Position numbers and translations under genes: made by a program
Notes under the pieces: model-generated
Told to the model about the DNA's origin: nothing
Database searches by the model: none
What the model saw: the letters and a program-made list of their open reading frames with translations, nothing else
Shown: positions 1 through 9,168 of the stretch, piece by piece
Position numbering within the stretch: position 1 is the first letter of the stretch
How the letters are laid out: each line of letters begins with the position of its first letter
Origin: Spongiibacter thalassae
GTDB taxonomy: Bacteria > Pseudomonadota > Gammaproteobacteria > Pseudomonadales > Spongiibacteraceae
Direction: 5' to 3'
Assembly: GCF_012272835.1 (NCBI RefSeq)
Contig: NZ_JAAWWK010000003.1
Coordinates: 186,001-250,000 of the forward strand
Length of the DNA: 64,000 nucleotides

Positions 1-479
1 CTGATGGGAAGCAGCACATTCTGGTCGTGGCTGGGATGAATCTGAAAGTCAGGTCGCTCGGTTCTTTGCAGCGCTAAATATTGCTGGCGTTGTTGTGGCG
101 CGACTTGGTGGATGACGCCTATGCCGTTAATGCCGGGGTATTTTTCGCCAATATGCAGGGCTTCTGCAAAGGTTTGCCAGTCGGCAAAGCTGATATCGCC
201 GCCGTGGGAGTGGATGGCGGCGACACCAGACCACAGTGCGTCTTCGTATTTCTGCAGACGCTCCTTTACCAGGGCCGCGATCTGCTCGCCCTGCTGGGTA
301 AAGCGGTTGTCCATTTTTTCCTGAAGCTGTCGGCTGGAATACTGCCAAACCGAAAGGGTGAGCACGAGGGAAAATGCGAGTACCAGCCAATGGAACCAGT
401 GCAGCCGACCCGCACGTTCAAGGGCTTTTTCCTCCGCTAGAAGGTCGGGATCGGCATTGTTATTGTCGTCAACGGGCAT
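1..479 (-). CDS. CHASE-domain sensor protein, N-terminal part
   Basis: Partial gene running off the left edge; 159 codons are visible and open. The start is the ATG at 479 on the minus strand. After about 24 polar residues there is one membrane helix (WLVLAFSLVLTLSVW), then a periplasmic stretch with a coiled helix (SRQLQEKMDNRF), a segment around YEDALWSGVAAIHS, and PGINGIGVIHQVAP. This order matches the CHASE ligand-binding domain found at the N-terminus of membrane histidine kinases and diguanylate cyclases. The output domain lies outside the window, so kinase, cyclase or phosphodiesterase cannot be told apart. The ligand is unknown. Confidence 0.7.
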   Translation of the reverse strand, partial: MPVDDNNNADPDLLAEEKALERAGRLHWFHWLVLAFSLVLTLSVWQYSSRQLQEKMDNRFTQQGEQIAALVKERLQKYEDALWSGVAAIHSHGGDISFADWQTFAEALHIGEKYPGINGIGVIHQVAPQQRQQYLALQRTERPDFQIHPSHDQNVLLPI

Positions 480-565
480 CGTTGTCCAGTTTCGGCCGGT
501 AAAGTAATCAGAATACTGCACTAGTTCGTGCTTGAGTGTAAGCGATTTTACCTAGCCCTGCCTGA

Positions 566-2056
566 TCAACGTCGCACCGCAGCACTGCGCCCTGCTACAC
601 GTCCGAAATAGGTTGCGTCACCCACCGACATACCGCTGGCGTAACCTGATGCGGTGCGGGGGATACCTGCCGTCGTCCGGCCAGCGGCGTACAGCCCCGG
701 TATGGGCTGTCGATTGAAATCCAGTACTTCGCCGGTTGGTTTGCTGTCCAGACCGCCGAGGGTAAAGAAGGGGTAGAAGGGGCCGCGCCCGACGGTGCAA
801 TCCAGAGCGACATAGGGTGCCTTTATCGGTCGTAGCCACGCAGCAGATTTATGGTAGTAAGGATCCTCGCCGTTCTTCGCATGCTTGTTGTAGGTGCTCA
901 GTGACCATTGCAGGCTGCCTGCCGGCAGGGCCAGCTCCTTTTCCAGTTCTTCAATGGTATCGCCGGTTCCCGCCACCTGGGCGCCGAGATAGCTGAGTTT
1001 TTCGTAGTCACCGTAGCCGTCGACGTCGGTAATCAGATAGATCCGCTGAGAGGTTTTTTGCGCCATTAAGGCGTTGTAGCCAACGCGCCCGTGGTAGCAG
1101 TCTTCGTTGATAAAACGCTGACCCTTGTCATTCACCAAAATCCCGTAGGTAAGGGAGGAAGGGGGGTAATAGGGCAGACTGACAAAACAGGAATCCATAT
1201 TGATGGCCGCGCCGCCAACGCTCATACCCATCTGAATTCCGGCGCCGGTATCACCGGGATTACCAATGGGCACAAGTCCTTCGGCAAAATCCGGGGCGTA
1301 GGTGCGCAGCATGTCCTCGTTCATGCAGAATCCGCCGGCGCACAGCACCACCCCTTTGGCGGCGCGCACGGTGTGCTCGCGTTGGTCGATACGCACCACC
1401 ACCCCTTCAACAGCGCCGTCGTCGTTGATAATCAAACGCAGGGCGCGACTGTCGTAATGCACGTTGATGTCACGCTGTTCCACTGCGGCGGTGAGTAGCT
1501 TCATCAGCAAGGGACCGCCATTGTCACCTTCGATTTGCAGATTGTGCCCCCGTGGCACCGGTGTGGCCGCGTCGGGAAAGGGGTGAGCCTTTTCGTTACC
1601 GGTATACAACAGGCAGTCGTCGGTCAACGCCATGATTGCGCGTTCCTTCAGCTCCGACATTTTGAAGGGCACCCCGTGCCGTTGTAGCCATTGGTAGTGA
1701 TCGGTACTGTTTTCGCAGTAGTGACGCATCTTGTCTTCATCGGCCCGGTTACCAAAGCAGGCACGAAGGTAGTTGAGCATATTTTCGGTGCTGTCCTGGT
1801 AGCCGCAGGCCTGCTGTACCGGTGTGCCGCCATTGCCGCCCATATAAATCTCGGCGCTGGACAGTGCGGTTGAGCCGCCGCTGGCGCTGGCGAGTTCAAA
1901 TATAGCAACCCTTGCTCCGGCGTCGGCGGCTTCGATCGCCGCGCAGGCTCCCGCGCCACCGAAGCCGACAATGGCGACATCGGTGTCGATGTCCCAATGT
2001 TCAATATCCCGGCTGAGTATTGGCTTGAAGGCGCTGCTGTGACTGGGGTTAGACAT
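566..2056 (-). CDS. FAD-dependent oxidoreductase, 3-ketosteroid dehydrogenase-like
   Basis: 496 residues. An N-terminal Rossmann FAD motif (VAIVGFGGAGACAA, about residues 28-41) is followed by an acidic strand end and the SGGSTALSS segment typical of the KstD/fumarate-reductase flavoprotein family. The C-terminus has the second FAD contact (GLYAAGRTTAGIPRTASGYA). Family members introduce double bonds into ring A of 3-oxosteroids or reduce enoates; no covalent haem domain is present. The nearby TonB receptor and the downstream C/D-ring operon favour a steroid substrate, but delta-1, delta-4 or another enoate activity cannot be decided from sequence. It is followed by the receptor gene on the same strand, about 170 bp away. 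Confidence 0.72.
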   Translation of the reverse strand: MSNPSHSSAFKPILSRDIEHWDIDTDVAIVGFGGAGACAAIEAADAGARVAIFELASASGGSTALSSAEIYMGGNGGTPVQQACGYQDSTENMLNYLRACFGNRADEDKMRHYCENSTDHYQWLQRHGVPFKMSELKERAIMALTDDCLLYTGNEKAHPFPDAATPVPRGHNLQIEGDNGGPLLMKLLTAAVEQRDINVHYDSRALRLIINDDGAVEGVVVRIDQREHTVRAAKGVVLCAGGFCMNEDMLRTYAPDFAEGLVPIGNPGDTGAGIQMGMSVGGAAINMDSCFVSLPYYPPSSLTYGILVNDKGQRFINEDCYHGRVGYNALMAQKTSQRIYLITDVDGYGDYEKLSYLGAQVAGTGDTIEELEKELALPAGSLQWSLSTYNKHAKNGEDPYYHKSAAWLRPIKAPYVALDCTVGRGPFYPFFTLGGLDSKPTGEVLDFNRQPIPGLYAAGRTTAGIPRTASGYASGMSVGDATYFGRVAGRSAAVRR

Positions 2057-2178
2057 GGTTAAAGCCCATTGTTGGTGGCGATATTATGAATTGTTTGGAG
2101 AATTTTAAGGTCTGACCAGGGAGCCGGCTATGATAGGAACGGATTAGATTCGTCAGTACAGCCCAGAAAGGGCAAGGC

Positions 2179-2203
2179 AAAAAAAGGGCCACCGAAGTGA
2201 CCC
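2179..2203 (-). terminator. Intrinsic terminator after the TonB receptor gene
   Basis: Read on the minus strand: a 7-bp stem (GGGTCAC/GTGGCCC, one G-T pair) closed by a TTCG tetraloop, then seven T. It starts 25 bp downstream of the TonB receptor stop at 2228, so it most likely ends that transcript before the flavoprotein gene. Confidence 0.85.
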
Positions 2204-2227
2204 AAGCCAAGCTACCGTTATATGTGC

Positions 2228-4729
2228 TTAATACTCGTAAAATACATCGATGCCATATGTGCGTGGTTCACCCCAGATCACTGAGCGGTCGGCTTGGGGG
2301 AGGTTGTCCACAGCGGTGAGTTCGTATTCCTCGTCGAGCAGGTTCTTGGCCCAGAAGCCAGCGCCAAGTCGACCGCTGCCAACGGCAACATCACTGATAC
2401 TCAGGCGTGCATTGACCAGTTCATACTGGCGCAGGTGGGTGTTTTTGACGTTCTCTGCCCGCGAACCGCCGTTGCGTTCGCCCATGTAGTTAACGCTGAC
2501 GTTGAGACTGGTGCGGCCCCAGTCAGCCTGATGCACGGTGTAGTCGCCAGACAGCGTGAAGCTGTGTTCCGGGGCCGAGAAAAACACAAACTGGTCGGTA
2601 ACATCGTTGCCGTTGACGTCGCTGGCCTTGGTCACCTCGGTGTGCAGATAGGCGTAGTTCATCATCAACAGCAGCTGCTCTGTCGCGATAAAGGTCACGT
2701 CGGCTTCAAGGCCATACATTTCGGCTTCACCGGCGTTGGTCACCTTGGTGTCGGCAACCGTGCCAGCAAGGATGAAGTTGAGTTGCATGTCTTCATACTG
2801 GCTAAAGAAAATATCGCCGTTGACCCGCAGTCTACGGTCGAGCAGTTCACTTTTTACGCCCAGTTCATAGGAGGTAACATACTCGGCGTCAAAGCCGTCG
2901 GCATAGCCGAAGCCGTAATCATTGCCGTCGGTGGCGGGGCCTTGATTGCCGTCGCGCTGGGGGTCACGGGTGTTGAAACCACCGGATTTATAAGCCTCAA
3001 CCCGCTTACCGTAGATATTAATGTCGTCAGTAATATCAAATTCGGCAACAACACTGAACGAGTCGTTGGAGAAATCCTGGGACGCGGGAATGCTGTCAAA
3101 GTTGCGGCAGTCGGCGTTGGAAGGGTCGTTGCCACAGAGTACAAATGACACGTCCATCGCTCCGGCCGACGACTCCGCAATGGTCATATCCTGCTGGAAT
3201 TTTACCGTCTTGCGCTCATCTTCCGAATGACGGGCACCAAAGGTAAGGTGCAGGCGATCCTCGAACAGGTTCGGAGTCCAGGTAAACTGACCAAATACAG
3301 CGGCGGCGCTGTTATCAATGTCGTAGATCTGGCTGAGCATATTTACCGCGCGGAAGGTGGTTGCGCCCGCGAGTGCGCCACCGAGACCGGGAATTCCGCT
3401 CAGCGAGGGAATCCCCAGATTGGCAGGCCCACTGAGCTGATGATGAAGGGGGCCGTTGTTTTCCTGGGCTTCTTCTTCGAAGTAATAGGCGCCGACAATG
3501 TAGTTCACGCGGCTGTCAAACAAGTCGCCGCTGATCTGCAATTCGTGGGAAAACTGCTCCTGATTTACCACCGGGTAAACCAGCGGCAAACACTCGCCGT
3601 CACCCAATACAAACTCGGCGGCCTGTCCACAGTATTGGTTGGAATCCAGACGGAAAACGTCCTTGCTTTCATTGTTGATGCCGTGGGGGTCTTCGCCGGG
3701 CTCAAGAGGAACCCCGCCGCCCAGATCCGCGTAGGATTTATCGAACAGTTCACGGTAGGCAAAGATGTACTTAATCTGGGTGTTGTCAAAGTCCTTGGTA
3801 AAGGTAAAGGCGTGACCTTCGATATCGGTGGAGGATGGCTCGAAGCTCGTTACGGTGCCAACACTGCGCTGACGAGTCGTGCCGAAGCTGGTTTTGCCTT
3901 CGGTGCCTACCAGATCTGCCTGACTTCCGGCGATTGGTGTGCGTGGGCGTACATGTTGGTACTGGGTGTTGTAGTAGTCAAAATCCGAGTTGTCGTAGGC
4001 GTAGTCCAGCGCCATTGTGTCGTCGATATCCCAGCGCAGGTCAAAGCGGAAGCCGGTAACATCGCGGTCGCCGAAATCGCCACCGGGGCCGCTGTTGTCA
4101 ACGTGCCCGTCCTGCATAGTGCGCATTGCAGCAACCTTGACGGCAACCGTATCGGTAACCGGTACATTCAAGGTGGACTTTGAGGTAAACAGATTGCGGT
4201 TACCCACGGTAAATTTCTGCTTGAACTCAATACCTTCGGTGGTGGGCTTTTTGGTAATCAGGTTAATCGCGCCCCCGGTCGTGTTGCGGCCGTAGAGCGT
4301 GCCCTGCGGGCCGCGCAGTATTTCAATTCGCTGCAGGTCGGCGACGTCCAGTGCTGTACCGGTGGAGCGGGCGATATACACACCATCGACATAAATGCCT
4401 ACCGGAGGATCCTGGGTGATCTGTGCGTCGGAAATACCGATACCGCGAATAAATATCCGCAGGGTGGCATTGTTTATCGGAAAAGGTTCTATTGTCAGGC
4501 TAGGCACTTTGGAGCCGATATCGCCGAGGCTGCTGATGCCTTCTGTCTCCAGGCGCTCACTGCCGAACGCGGTAAGGGAAATCGGGGTGTCCTGAAGGGA
4601 TTCCGCCTTTTTTTGCGCCGTCACGATCACCTCTTCGAGCGCCATGCCGGCGGCGAGTGCCGGTGCGGCCGACCCCGCAAATCCCATGCCGCCGATAACG
4701 ACCAAAGTACCGAGTTTACTGACTTTCAT
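2228..4729 (-). CDS. TonB-dependent outer-membrane receptor
   Basis: 833 residues. A signal peptide of about 26 residues ends at ALAAG. It is followed by a TonB-box-like EEVIVTAQKK and the plug domain (SLQDTPISLTAFG, IRGIGISD, the conserved RIEILRGPQGTLYGRN and GGAINLITKKP). The rest is a 22-strand barrel ending in an aromatic residue (VFYEY). This type of receptor, common in marine proteobacteria and sphingomonads, imports poorly soluble substrates by TonB-driven gating. Next to a KstD-like dehydrogenase, a steroid or bile acid is a reasonable substrate guess, but siderophore-type ligands cannot be excluded. It has its own terminator and a 330-bp upstream region shared divergently with fabV. 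Confidence 0.92.
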   Translation of the reverse strand: MKVSKLGTLVVIGGMGFAGSAAPALAAGMALEEVIVTAQKKAESLQDTPISLTAFGSERLETEGISSLGDIGSKVPSLTIEPFPINNATLRIFIRGIGISDAQITQDPPVGIYVDGVYIARSTGTALDVADLQRIEILRGPQGTLYGRNTTGGAINLITKKPTTEGIEFKQKFTVGNRNLFTSKSTLNVPVTDTVAVKVAAMRTMQDGHVDNSGPGGDFGDRDVTGFRFDLRWDIDDTMALDYAYDNSDFDYYNTQYQHVRPRTPIAGSQADLVGTEGKTSFGTTRQRSVGTVTSFEPSSTDIEGHAFTFTKDFDNTQIKYIFAYRELFDKSYADLGGGVPLEPGEDPHGINNESKDVFRLDSNQYCGQAAEFVLGDGECLPLVYPVVNQEQFSHELQISGDLFDSRVNYIVGAYYFEEEAQENNGPLHHQLSGPANLGIPSLSGIPGLGGALAGATTFRAVNMLSQIYDIDNSAAAVFGQFTWTPNLFEDRLHLTFGARHSEDERKTVKFQQDMTIAESSAGAMDVSFVLCGNDPSNADCRNFDSIPASQDFSNDSFSVVAEFDITDDINIYGKRVEAYKSGGFNTRDPQRDGNQGPATDGNDYGFGYADGFDAEYVTSYELGVKSELLDRRLRVNGDIFFSQYEDMQLNFILAGTVADTKVTNAGEAEMYGLEADVTFIATEQLLLMMNYAYLHTEVTKASDVNGNDVTDQFVFFSAPEHSFTLSGDYTVHQADWGRTSLNVSVNYMGERNGGSRAENVKNTHLRQYELVNARLSISDVAVGSGRLGAGFWAKNLLDEEYELTAVDNLPQADRSVIWGEPRTYGIDVFYEY

Positions 4730-5059
4730 AAATTGCCCTTTCGCTGCGACGCCGCTGGGAGTAAGCCTGCGTCTGTCCTTTTATTCGCTGAAATTACGTT
4801 ATTATAAGTCGCGACCTGTACAGAAAGTTACAGTGCCGTTACTTTTTTATAATCCTAGCACAGCACCCGTGGCCATCCGGCTAGTCTGAAACGATTATGG
4901 GGCGAGGTCATTGGCCCAGTTGCCCATACAGAATAGCTGCTTGGGTCAGTTTCTGCCCGCCGAGCCGGTATAAGTTGACGGTGAGTATTAGTGCTGGGGC
5001 AGCTCAGCCTTTATAATGCGCGAATCTCAGAGACTTCTACCAACGGAGTAAGAAAAACA
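4730..5059. promoter_or_regulatory. Divergent intergenic region between TonB receptor and fabV
   Basis: 330 bp without a convincing gene. The part next to the receptor is AT-rich (about 4795-4860) and probably carries its promoter on the minus strand. On the plus strand a perfect -10 hexamer, TATAAT, lies at 5012-5017, 43 bp before the fabV start, but I see no good -35 box at the usual distance. A ribosome site, GGAGTAAG, precedes fabV. No clear operator palindrome was recognised. Confidence 0.4.
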
Positions 5060-6250
5060 ATGGTCATTAAGCCCCGTGTGCGCGGATTTATGTGTGTAAC
5101 GACCCATCCAGTGGGTTGCGAAGCCAATGTTAAACAGCAAATCGACTACGTTAAAGCGCAGGGGGAGATCGCTGACGGCCCTAAAAAAGTACTGGTTATC
5201 GGCGCATCCACAGGCTATGGCTTGGCCTCGCGGATCTCCGCCGCCTTTGGCTCCGGTGCGGCGACCCTGGGTATCTTTTTTGAAAAAGAGGGCACTGAGC
5301 GTAAGCCCGGTACAGCGGGATGGTACAACTCCGCGGCGTTCCATAAATTTGCCGAAGCCGAGGGCCTCTACGCCAAAAGCATCAATGGCGATGCCTTTTC
5401 CGACGAGTTGAAGGAAAAAACCATTGCCCAGATCAAAGCCGACCTCGGTCAGGTTGATCTGGTGGTCTACAGCCTTGCTGCCCCGCGCCGCCAACACCCG
5501 AAAACCGGCGAAGTCTTTAACTCCACGCTGAAGCCCATCGGTAAAGATGTCACCCAACGGGGCGTCAATACCGACAAGGAAACCATTGAGTCGGTCACGC
5601 TGACCGCCGCAAGCGACGAAGATATCAGCAACACCGTTGCGGTAATGGGTGGTGAAGACTGGCAAATGTGGATAGACGCCCTGGATGAGGCGGGCGTTTT
5701 GGCCGATGGCGCGAAAACCACCGCCTATACCTATCTCGGTGACCGCATTACCTGGGATATCTATTGGCACGGCACTATTGGCCAGGCGAAGAAGGATCTG
5801 GACAAGCGCGTGATCAATATTCGTGAGCGCCTGGCAGCCAAGGGCGGCGATGCAAGGGTTTCGGTACTGAAAGCGGTGGTGACTCAGGCCAGCTCTGCCA
5901 TTCCCATTATGCCGCTGTATCTTTCATTGCTGTTCAAGGTGATGAAGGCCGACGGTAGCCACGAGGGCTGTATCGAGCAGGTGTACAAGCTGTTCAAGCA
6001 GAGTCTGTATGGCAGCGAGCCGGTTGTTGACGAGGAAGGGCGACTGCGTGCGGATTCACTGGAGCTGCGCCCCGAAATTCAGGATGCGGTAGCCTCAGCC
6101 TGGGATACCGTGACCACGGAAAACCTCCATGAAGTCACTGATTTCGTCGGCTATAAGTCTGAATTCCTGCGGTTGTTTGGTTTTGAAATCGACGGTGTCG
6201 ATTACGACGCCGATGTCGATCCAGTGGTGCCCATCAACAATATGGTCTAA
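5060..6250 (+). CDS. fabV: Enoyl-ACP reductase FabV
   Basis: 396 residues when started at the ATG at 5060, which has GGAGTAAG just upstream and begins [10 protein letters not shown] as in known FabV proteins; a longer reading frame upstream lacks this. FabV reduces trans-2-enoyl-ACP (or enoyl-CoA) with NADH in the last step of fatty-acid elongation. The Rossmann motif [13 protein letters not shown] is near residue 45. The catalytic Tyr-x8-Lys motif falls at Y235 ([13 protein letters not shown]) with K244, the same numbering as the Yersinia enzyme. Monocistronic here, followed by a strong hairpin at 6261. FabV enzymes are naturally poorly inhibited by triclosan. Confidence 0.96.
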   Translation: MVIKPRVRGFMCVTTHPVGCEANVKQQIDYVKAQGEIADGPKKVLVIGASTGYGLASRISAAFGSGAATLGIFFEKEGTERKPGTAGWYNSAAFHKFAEAEGLYAKSINGDAFSDELKEKTIAQIKADLGQVDLVVYSLAAPRRQHPKTGEVFNSTLKPIGKDVTQRGVNTDKETIESVTLTAASDEDISNTVAVMGGEDWQMWIDALDEAGVLADGAKTTAYTYLGDRITWDIYWHGTIGQAKKDLDKRVINIRERLAAKGGDARVSVLKAVVTQASSAIPIMPLYLSLLFKVMKADGSHEGCIEQVYKLFKQSLYGSEPVVDEEGRLRADSLELRPEIQDAVASAWDTVTTENLHEVTDFVGYKSEFLRLFGFEIDGVDYDADVDPVVPINNMV

Positions 6251-6260
6251 AACCCTCGCC

Positions 6261-6289
6261 GGCCCCCGTATCGTCCTGCTACGGGGGCC
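6261..6289 (+). terminator. GC-rich hairpin after fabV
   Basis: A perfect 10-bp inverted repeat, GGCCCCCGTA and TACGGGGGCC, with a 9-nt loop, 10 bp after the fabV stop. There is no T-run after it, so it may be a weak terminator or an mRNA-stabilising 3' end rather than a classic intrinsic terminator. Confidence 0.6.
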
Positions 6290-6367
6290 TCATAGGCTGA
6301 CTCTTCAGGGTTTACGATAGCGTGGTTCCTGCGCTAGAGTGCACGCAATTTTTACCCCGGTACTTTC

Positions 6368-7714
6368 ATGTCTTTTTCCTCTCGCGATGAGCTGAGCCGT
6401 CAGCTGCGTATTGCCTTGCCGATTTTCGGCGGCCAATTGGCGCAATCTGCCAATGGTTTTGTCGATACAGTGATGGCGGGGCGGGTGTCAGCGCTCGACC
6501 TTGCTGCGGTTGCGGTGGGTGCCAGTATCTGGGTGCCGATTTTCCTGTTTATGACCGGTTTGCTGATGACAACCACGTCGGTACTGTCCCGTCATCTGGG
6601 GGCAGGAGAGTCACACCGGCTCAGCCCCGTGATGCAGCAGGCGATCACACTGGGAATCGCTTGCGGCGTATTGGCGTTCATTGTGCTGCGCAACACCGGC
6701 CCGGTGTTGGCGTGGATGGATGTTGACCCCGCCATGCGGCCCATCGTCAAAGATTACCTGATCGGTTTGAGCTGGGGCATGCCGCCCATTGCTATCGTAC
6801 TGGCACTGCGCAGCTATACCGAGGCCCAAAACGACACTCGGCCCGTGCTGTGGATCAGTGTCATTGGTCTGCTGGCCAATATTCCGATTAACTATGTACT
6901 GATCTACGGCAAGCTGGGTTTCCCCGCGATGGGCGGTGTCGGCTGTGGCTGGGCGACAGCGCTGGTGATGTGGCTGATGGCGGTGTTAATGCTGTGCTAT
7001 GTCGCCTGGCACCGCAGCTACGCCAATGCGCGACTCTCCCTGTTTCCCTGGGTGCTGGAGCGTGGCACCCTTTGGTACCTGTTCAGTATCGGGCTGCCGG
7101 TCGGGTTGGCAATATTTTTTGAGGTCAGCGTATTTGCGGTGATTGCCCTGCTCATAAGCCAATCCGGCGCGATCGTGGTGGCGGGTCACCAGTTGGCGCT
7201 GAACTTCACCTCCCTCGTGTTTATGTTGCCGCTGAGTTTTGCCCTGGCCGCAACCGCCAGAATAGGGCGGGCCCGTGGGCAGCGTGACGAAGTGGCATTG
7301 CGCGGGGCGATTCGCGTCGCCTTTCGCATAACCCTGTGTATCGGTGTTGTCGCGGCCCTGTTTCTGGTCGCCTTGCGGGACGTGATTCCGCTGATTTACA
7401 CCGATAACGCCGAGGTCATCGGCCTGGCCAGCTATCTCTTGCTGTTCGCTGCCTTATACCAGATTTCAGATGCGCTGCAGGTCAGTGCCAACGGCTGTCT
7501 GCGGGGCTATGAAGACACCCGCATACCTATGTTGTTGACCCTTTTCGCCTATTGGGGAATGGGCTTGCCGGTGGGCTATGTGCTGGCCACCGGCAGTTCC
7601 GTGCTGGCACCCATGGGGCCAAGTGGCTACTGGTTGGGCTTATTTGTCGGTTTGAGCTGCTCGGCGTTACTATTGGGTGCAAGACTGCGCTGGCGTTTAC
7701 GTCAGCCCCTATAA
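6368..7714 (+). CDS. MATE family multidrug efflux transporter
   Basis: 448 residues, almost entirely hydrophobic, with about 12 membrane segments in two repeated halves as in MATE exporters (NorM/DinF type). The N-terminal half contains IALPIFGGQLAQSANGFVDT and MAGRVSALDLAAVAVG, which are typical MATE signatures. These proteins export cationic drugs or metabolites in exchange for sodium or protons; the substrate here is unknown. The start ATG at 6368 follows a weak ribosome site. The next gene begins 13 bp after its stop, so the two are probably co-transcribed. Confidence 0.93.
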   Translation: MSFSSRDELSRQLRIALPIFGGQLAQSANGFVDTVMAGRVSALDLAAVAVGASIWVPIFLFMTGLLMTTTSVLSRHLGAGESHRLSPVMQQAITLGIACGVLAFIVLRNTGPVLAWMDVDPAMRPIVKDYLIGLSWGMPPIAIVLALRSYTEAQNDTRPVLWISVIGLLANIPINYVLIYGKLGFPAMGGVGCGWATALVMWLMAVLMLCYVAWHRSYANARLSLFPWVLERGTLWYLFSIGLPVGLAIFFEVSVFAVIALLISQSGAIVVAGHQLALNFTSLVFMLPLSFALAATARIGRARGQRDEVALRGAIRVAFRITLCIGVVAALFLVALRDVIPLIYTDNAEVIGLASYLLLFAALYQISDALQVSANGCLRGYEDTRIPMLLTLFAYWGMGLPVGYVLATGSSVLAPMGPSGYWLGLFVGLSCSALLLGARLRWRLRQPL

Positions 7715-7727
7715 CGAGGATCGACCT

Positions 7728-8561
7728 ATGCAAGCAGGTGAGTTAAGCCTTTTACGCCCCGGAATTCATCGCCTGGTCGCGCCGAACCCCGGAATAATGA
7801 CTGGCCCGGGAACAAATACCTATCTGCTAGGCCGTCGCAGAATCACAGTGCTCGACCCCGGCCCAGCGATGCCCGAACACATCGCGGCAATCAACGAGGC
7901 AATTGCCGCCCTGGGCGGCGAGTTGGAGCAAGTCCTTGTGACCCACACCCACCCGGACCACTCCCCGGCAGCCAGGGTGCTGGCAGAGCAACATGGTGTA
8001 CCGTTGCTGGGGGCGACCATTGCCGACGACGGTCATCAGGACACCAGTTTCAAGGCTGATGTCGAGTTAAGTGACGGCCTTGAGATTGATATCGACGGTG
8101 ACATCCTGCGCGCGGTGTATACCCCAGGGCACGTAGGCAATCATTACTGCTTTTTTCACGATGCCACCGGCCTGCTGTTTACCGGTGACCATATTATGCA
8201 GGGCTCTACTGTGGTGATTATTCCCCCGGCGGGGGATATGGCCGACTATATGGCCTCGCTGCGGAAGATGCTCGCCTATCCGCTGGCGCATCTGGCCCCG
8301 GGGCATGGGGATTTGATCGATGCGCCGCAACAGGAAATCGAAGGGCTAATCGTCCATCGCCAAAAGCGGGAGGACAAAATCTCAAGCTGCTTGTCGGCAC
8401 TGGGAGAGGCCGATCTAGACGCTCTGGTCGTGCCCGCCTATGACGACGTCAGTGCCGAGATTCATCCTATTGCGAAGCTCTCTCTGCTCGCCCATTTGCT
8501 CAAGCTGCAAAAGGAAGGCAAAGCCTCGGTCGACGGCGAGCAATGGCAGATCATTCGCTGA
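7728..8561 (+). CDS. MBL-fold metallo-hydrolase (LACTB2-like)
   Basis: 277 residues from the ATG at 7728; an upstream in-frame ATG would overlap the MATE gene and is less likely. The metal-binding motif HTHPDH is at residues 73-78, with a further His near YTPGHVGNHYC, an Asp in FTGDHIM and a His in APGHGD, so both zinc sites are intact. The C-terminal helical region (HRQKREDKI onward) resembles the LACTB2/glyoxalase-II-like group, whose members cleave thioesters or nucleic acids. The substrate is not predictable. The last native gene before the integron array. Confidence 0.85.
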   Translation: MQAGELSLLRPGIHRLVAPNPGIMTGPGTNTYLLGRRRITVLDPGPAMPEHIAAINEAIAALGGELEQVLVTHTHPDHSPAARVLAEQHGVPLLGATIADDGHQDTSFKADVELSDGLEIDIDGDILRAVYTPGHVGNHYCFFHDATGLLFTGDHIMQGSTVVIIPPAGDMADYMASLRKMLAYPLAHLAPGHGDLIDAPQQEIEGLIVHRQKREDKISSCLSALGEADLDALVVPAYDDVSAEIHPIAKLSLLAHLLKLQKEGKASVDGEQWQIIR

Positions 8562-8732
8562 ATTGGTTTTGCCACGCTTTGTTCTGCTAATTCAGTTGAC
8601 CACTAGTGCAGTGTTCCACTGATTCGGGGTCCCGTTGATTCTGTGCGTCGCTGAGCGTCGATTCACCCATAATATGGCCTGGCATCACCCAGGCAATCAG
8701 GTCGAGCGGCAAATAAGAGCACCCACTATATC
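8562..8732. other. Distal end of the integron array, no gene recognised
   Basis: About 170 bp between the MBL hydrolase and the first degenerate attC. It contains a small palindrome (CAGTG-ttc-CACTG near 8612) and a short minus-strand open frame to about 8587 with no recognisable product. It may be a decayed cassette or insertion remnant. Confidence 0.3.
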
Positions 8733-8868
8733 GGATAAGCGTTGCTGCACTGAGAGGCTCCCCGAGAAAAGCTGTCGCTGTGCTTGGCCTTGTCAAATAC
8801 TTTACTATGCGCATAATCGGCGATAGCCGCGCCGCTTTTCGGCGTTGGCCTGCCTTGCCTTGTTAAAT
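8733..8868. other. Two degenerate attC-like sites
   Basis: The segment 8733-8798 has an attC right half (AGCTGTCGCTGTGCTTGGCC) nearly identical to the one in the attC at 9477-9560, but its core boxes are mutated (GTCAAAT at 8792 instead of GTTRRRY; GATAAG instead of TAAC). A second site ends in an intact core box, GTTAAAT, at 8862-8868, with only a short, poorly matching left arm from about 8810. The sequence just after each core box (CTATGCGCAT at 8804, CCATGCGCAT at 8881) is similar, as if a second ccdAB-type cassette once stood here. This is the far end of the array. Confidence 0.5.
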
Positions 8869-8882
8869 GCCTCGCTGCTACC

Positions 8883-8903
8883 ATGCGCATCTACTATACG
8901 CAT
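8883..8903 (+). promoter_or_regulatory. Putative ccdAB operator/promoter
   Basis: Inverted repeat ATGCG...CGCAT (5-bp arms, 11-bp spacer) that includes a TATACG-like -10 element, 23 bp before the ccdA start. CcdA-type antitoxins repress their own promoter through such sites. A GGGAGG ribosome site follows at 8912. Inference from position and symmetry only. Confidence 0.4.
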
Positions 8904-8925
8904 TATGCATGCGGGAGGTTCTGTA

Positions 8926-9168
8926 ATGCGCGAGATATATGATAAAAAGGCCCCCAAAAAGGCTACAAACCTTAGCATAAACAGTAGCTTACTTGCCGAA
9001 GCAAGGAGCTTAAAGGTAAACCTTTCTGCTACCCTTGAGCGTGCGCTGGAAGAGGAAATCAGGGTAAGCAAGCGCAGGCAGTGGCGCGAAGACAATAAGC
9101 AGGCCATCGAGAACTGCAACCGCCTTGCAGACAGCGGGCTATTTGCTGACAAACATCGGGGCTTCTGA
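8926..9168 (+). CDS. ccdA: CcdA-family antitoxin
   Basis: 80 residues from the ATG at 8926, preceded by GGGAGG. The N-terminus (KKATNLSINSSLLAEARSL) is a ribbon-helix-helix DNA-binding domain. The C-terminal helix (RRQWREDNKQAIENCN) and the tail GLFADKHRGF match CcdA, whose tail wraps and neutralises the CcdB toxin. The stop overlaps the ccdB start (TGATG), giving translational coupling. The pair is an integron cassette read on the plus strand, opposite to the cassettes nearest intI. It is likely autoregulated from its own promoter. Confidence 0.93.
   Translation: MREIYDKKAPKKATNLSINSSLLAEARSLKVNLSATLERALEEEIRVSKRRQWREDNKQAIENCNRLADSGLFADKHRGF

Noticed and set aside
2294-4183. Two long plus-strand open frames (284 and 318 codons) opposite the TonB receptor
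   Set aside because: No family features; the receptor frame on the minus strand explains the sequence fully.
4830-4860. CTGTACAG-like motif near the TonB receptor promoter as a LexA box
   Set aside because: The spacing between CTGT and ACAG does not fit N8; no reason to call SOS control.
8587-8814. Minus-strand open frame of 75 codons at the distal array end
   Set aside because: It runs through a degenerate attC and its N-terminal part is the translated repeat; no recognisable product.
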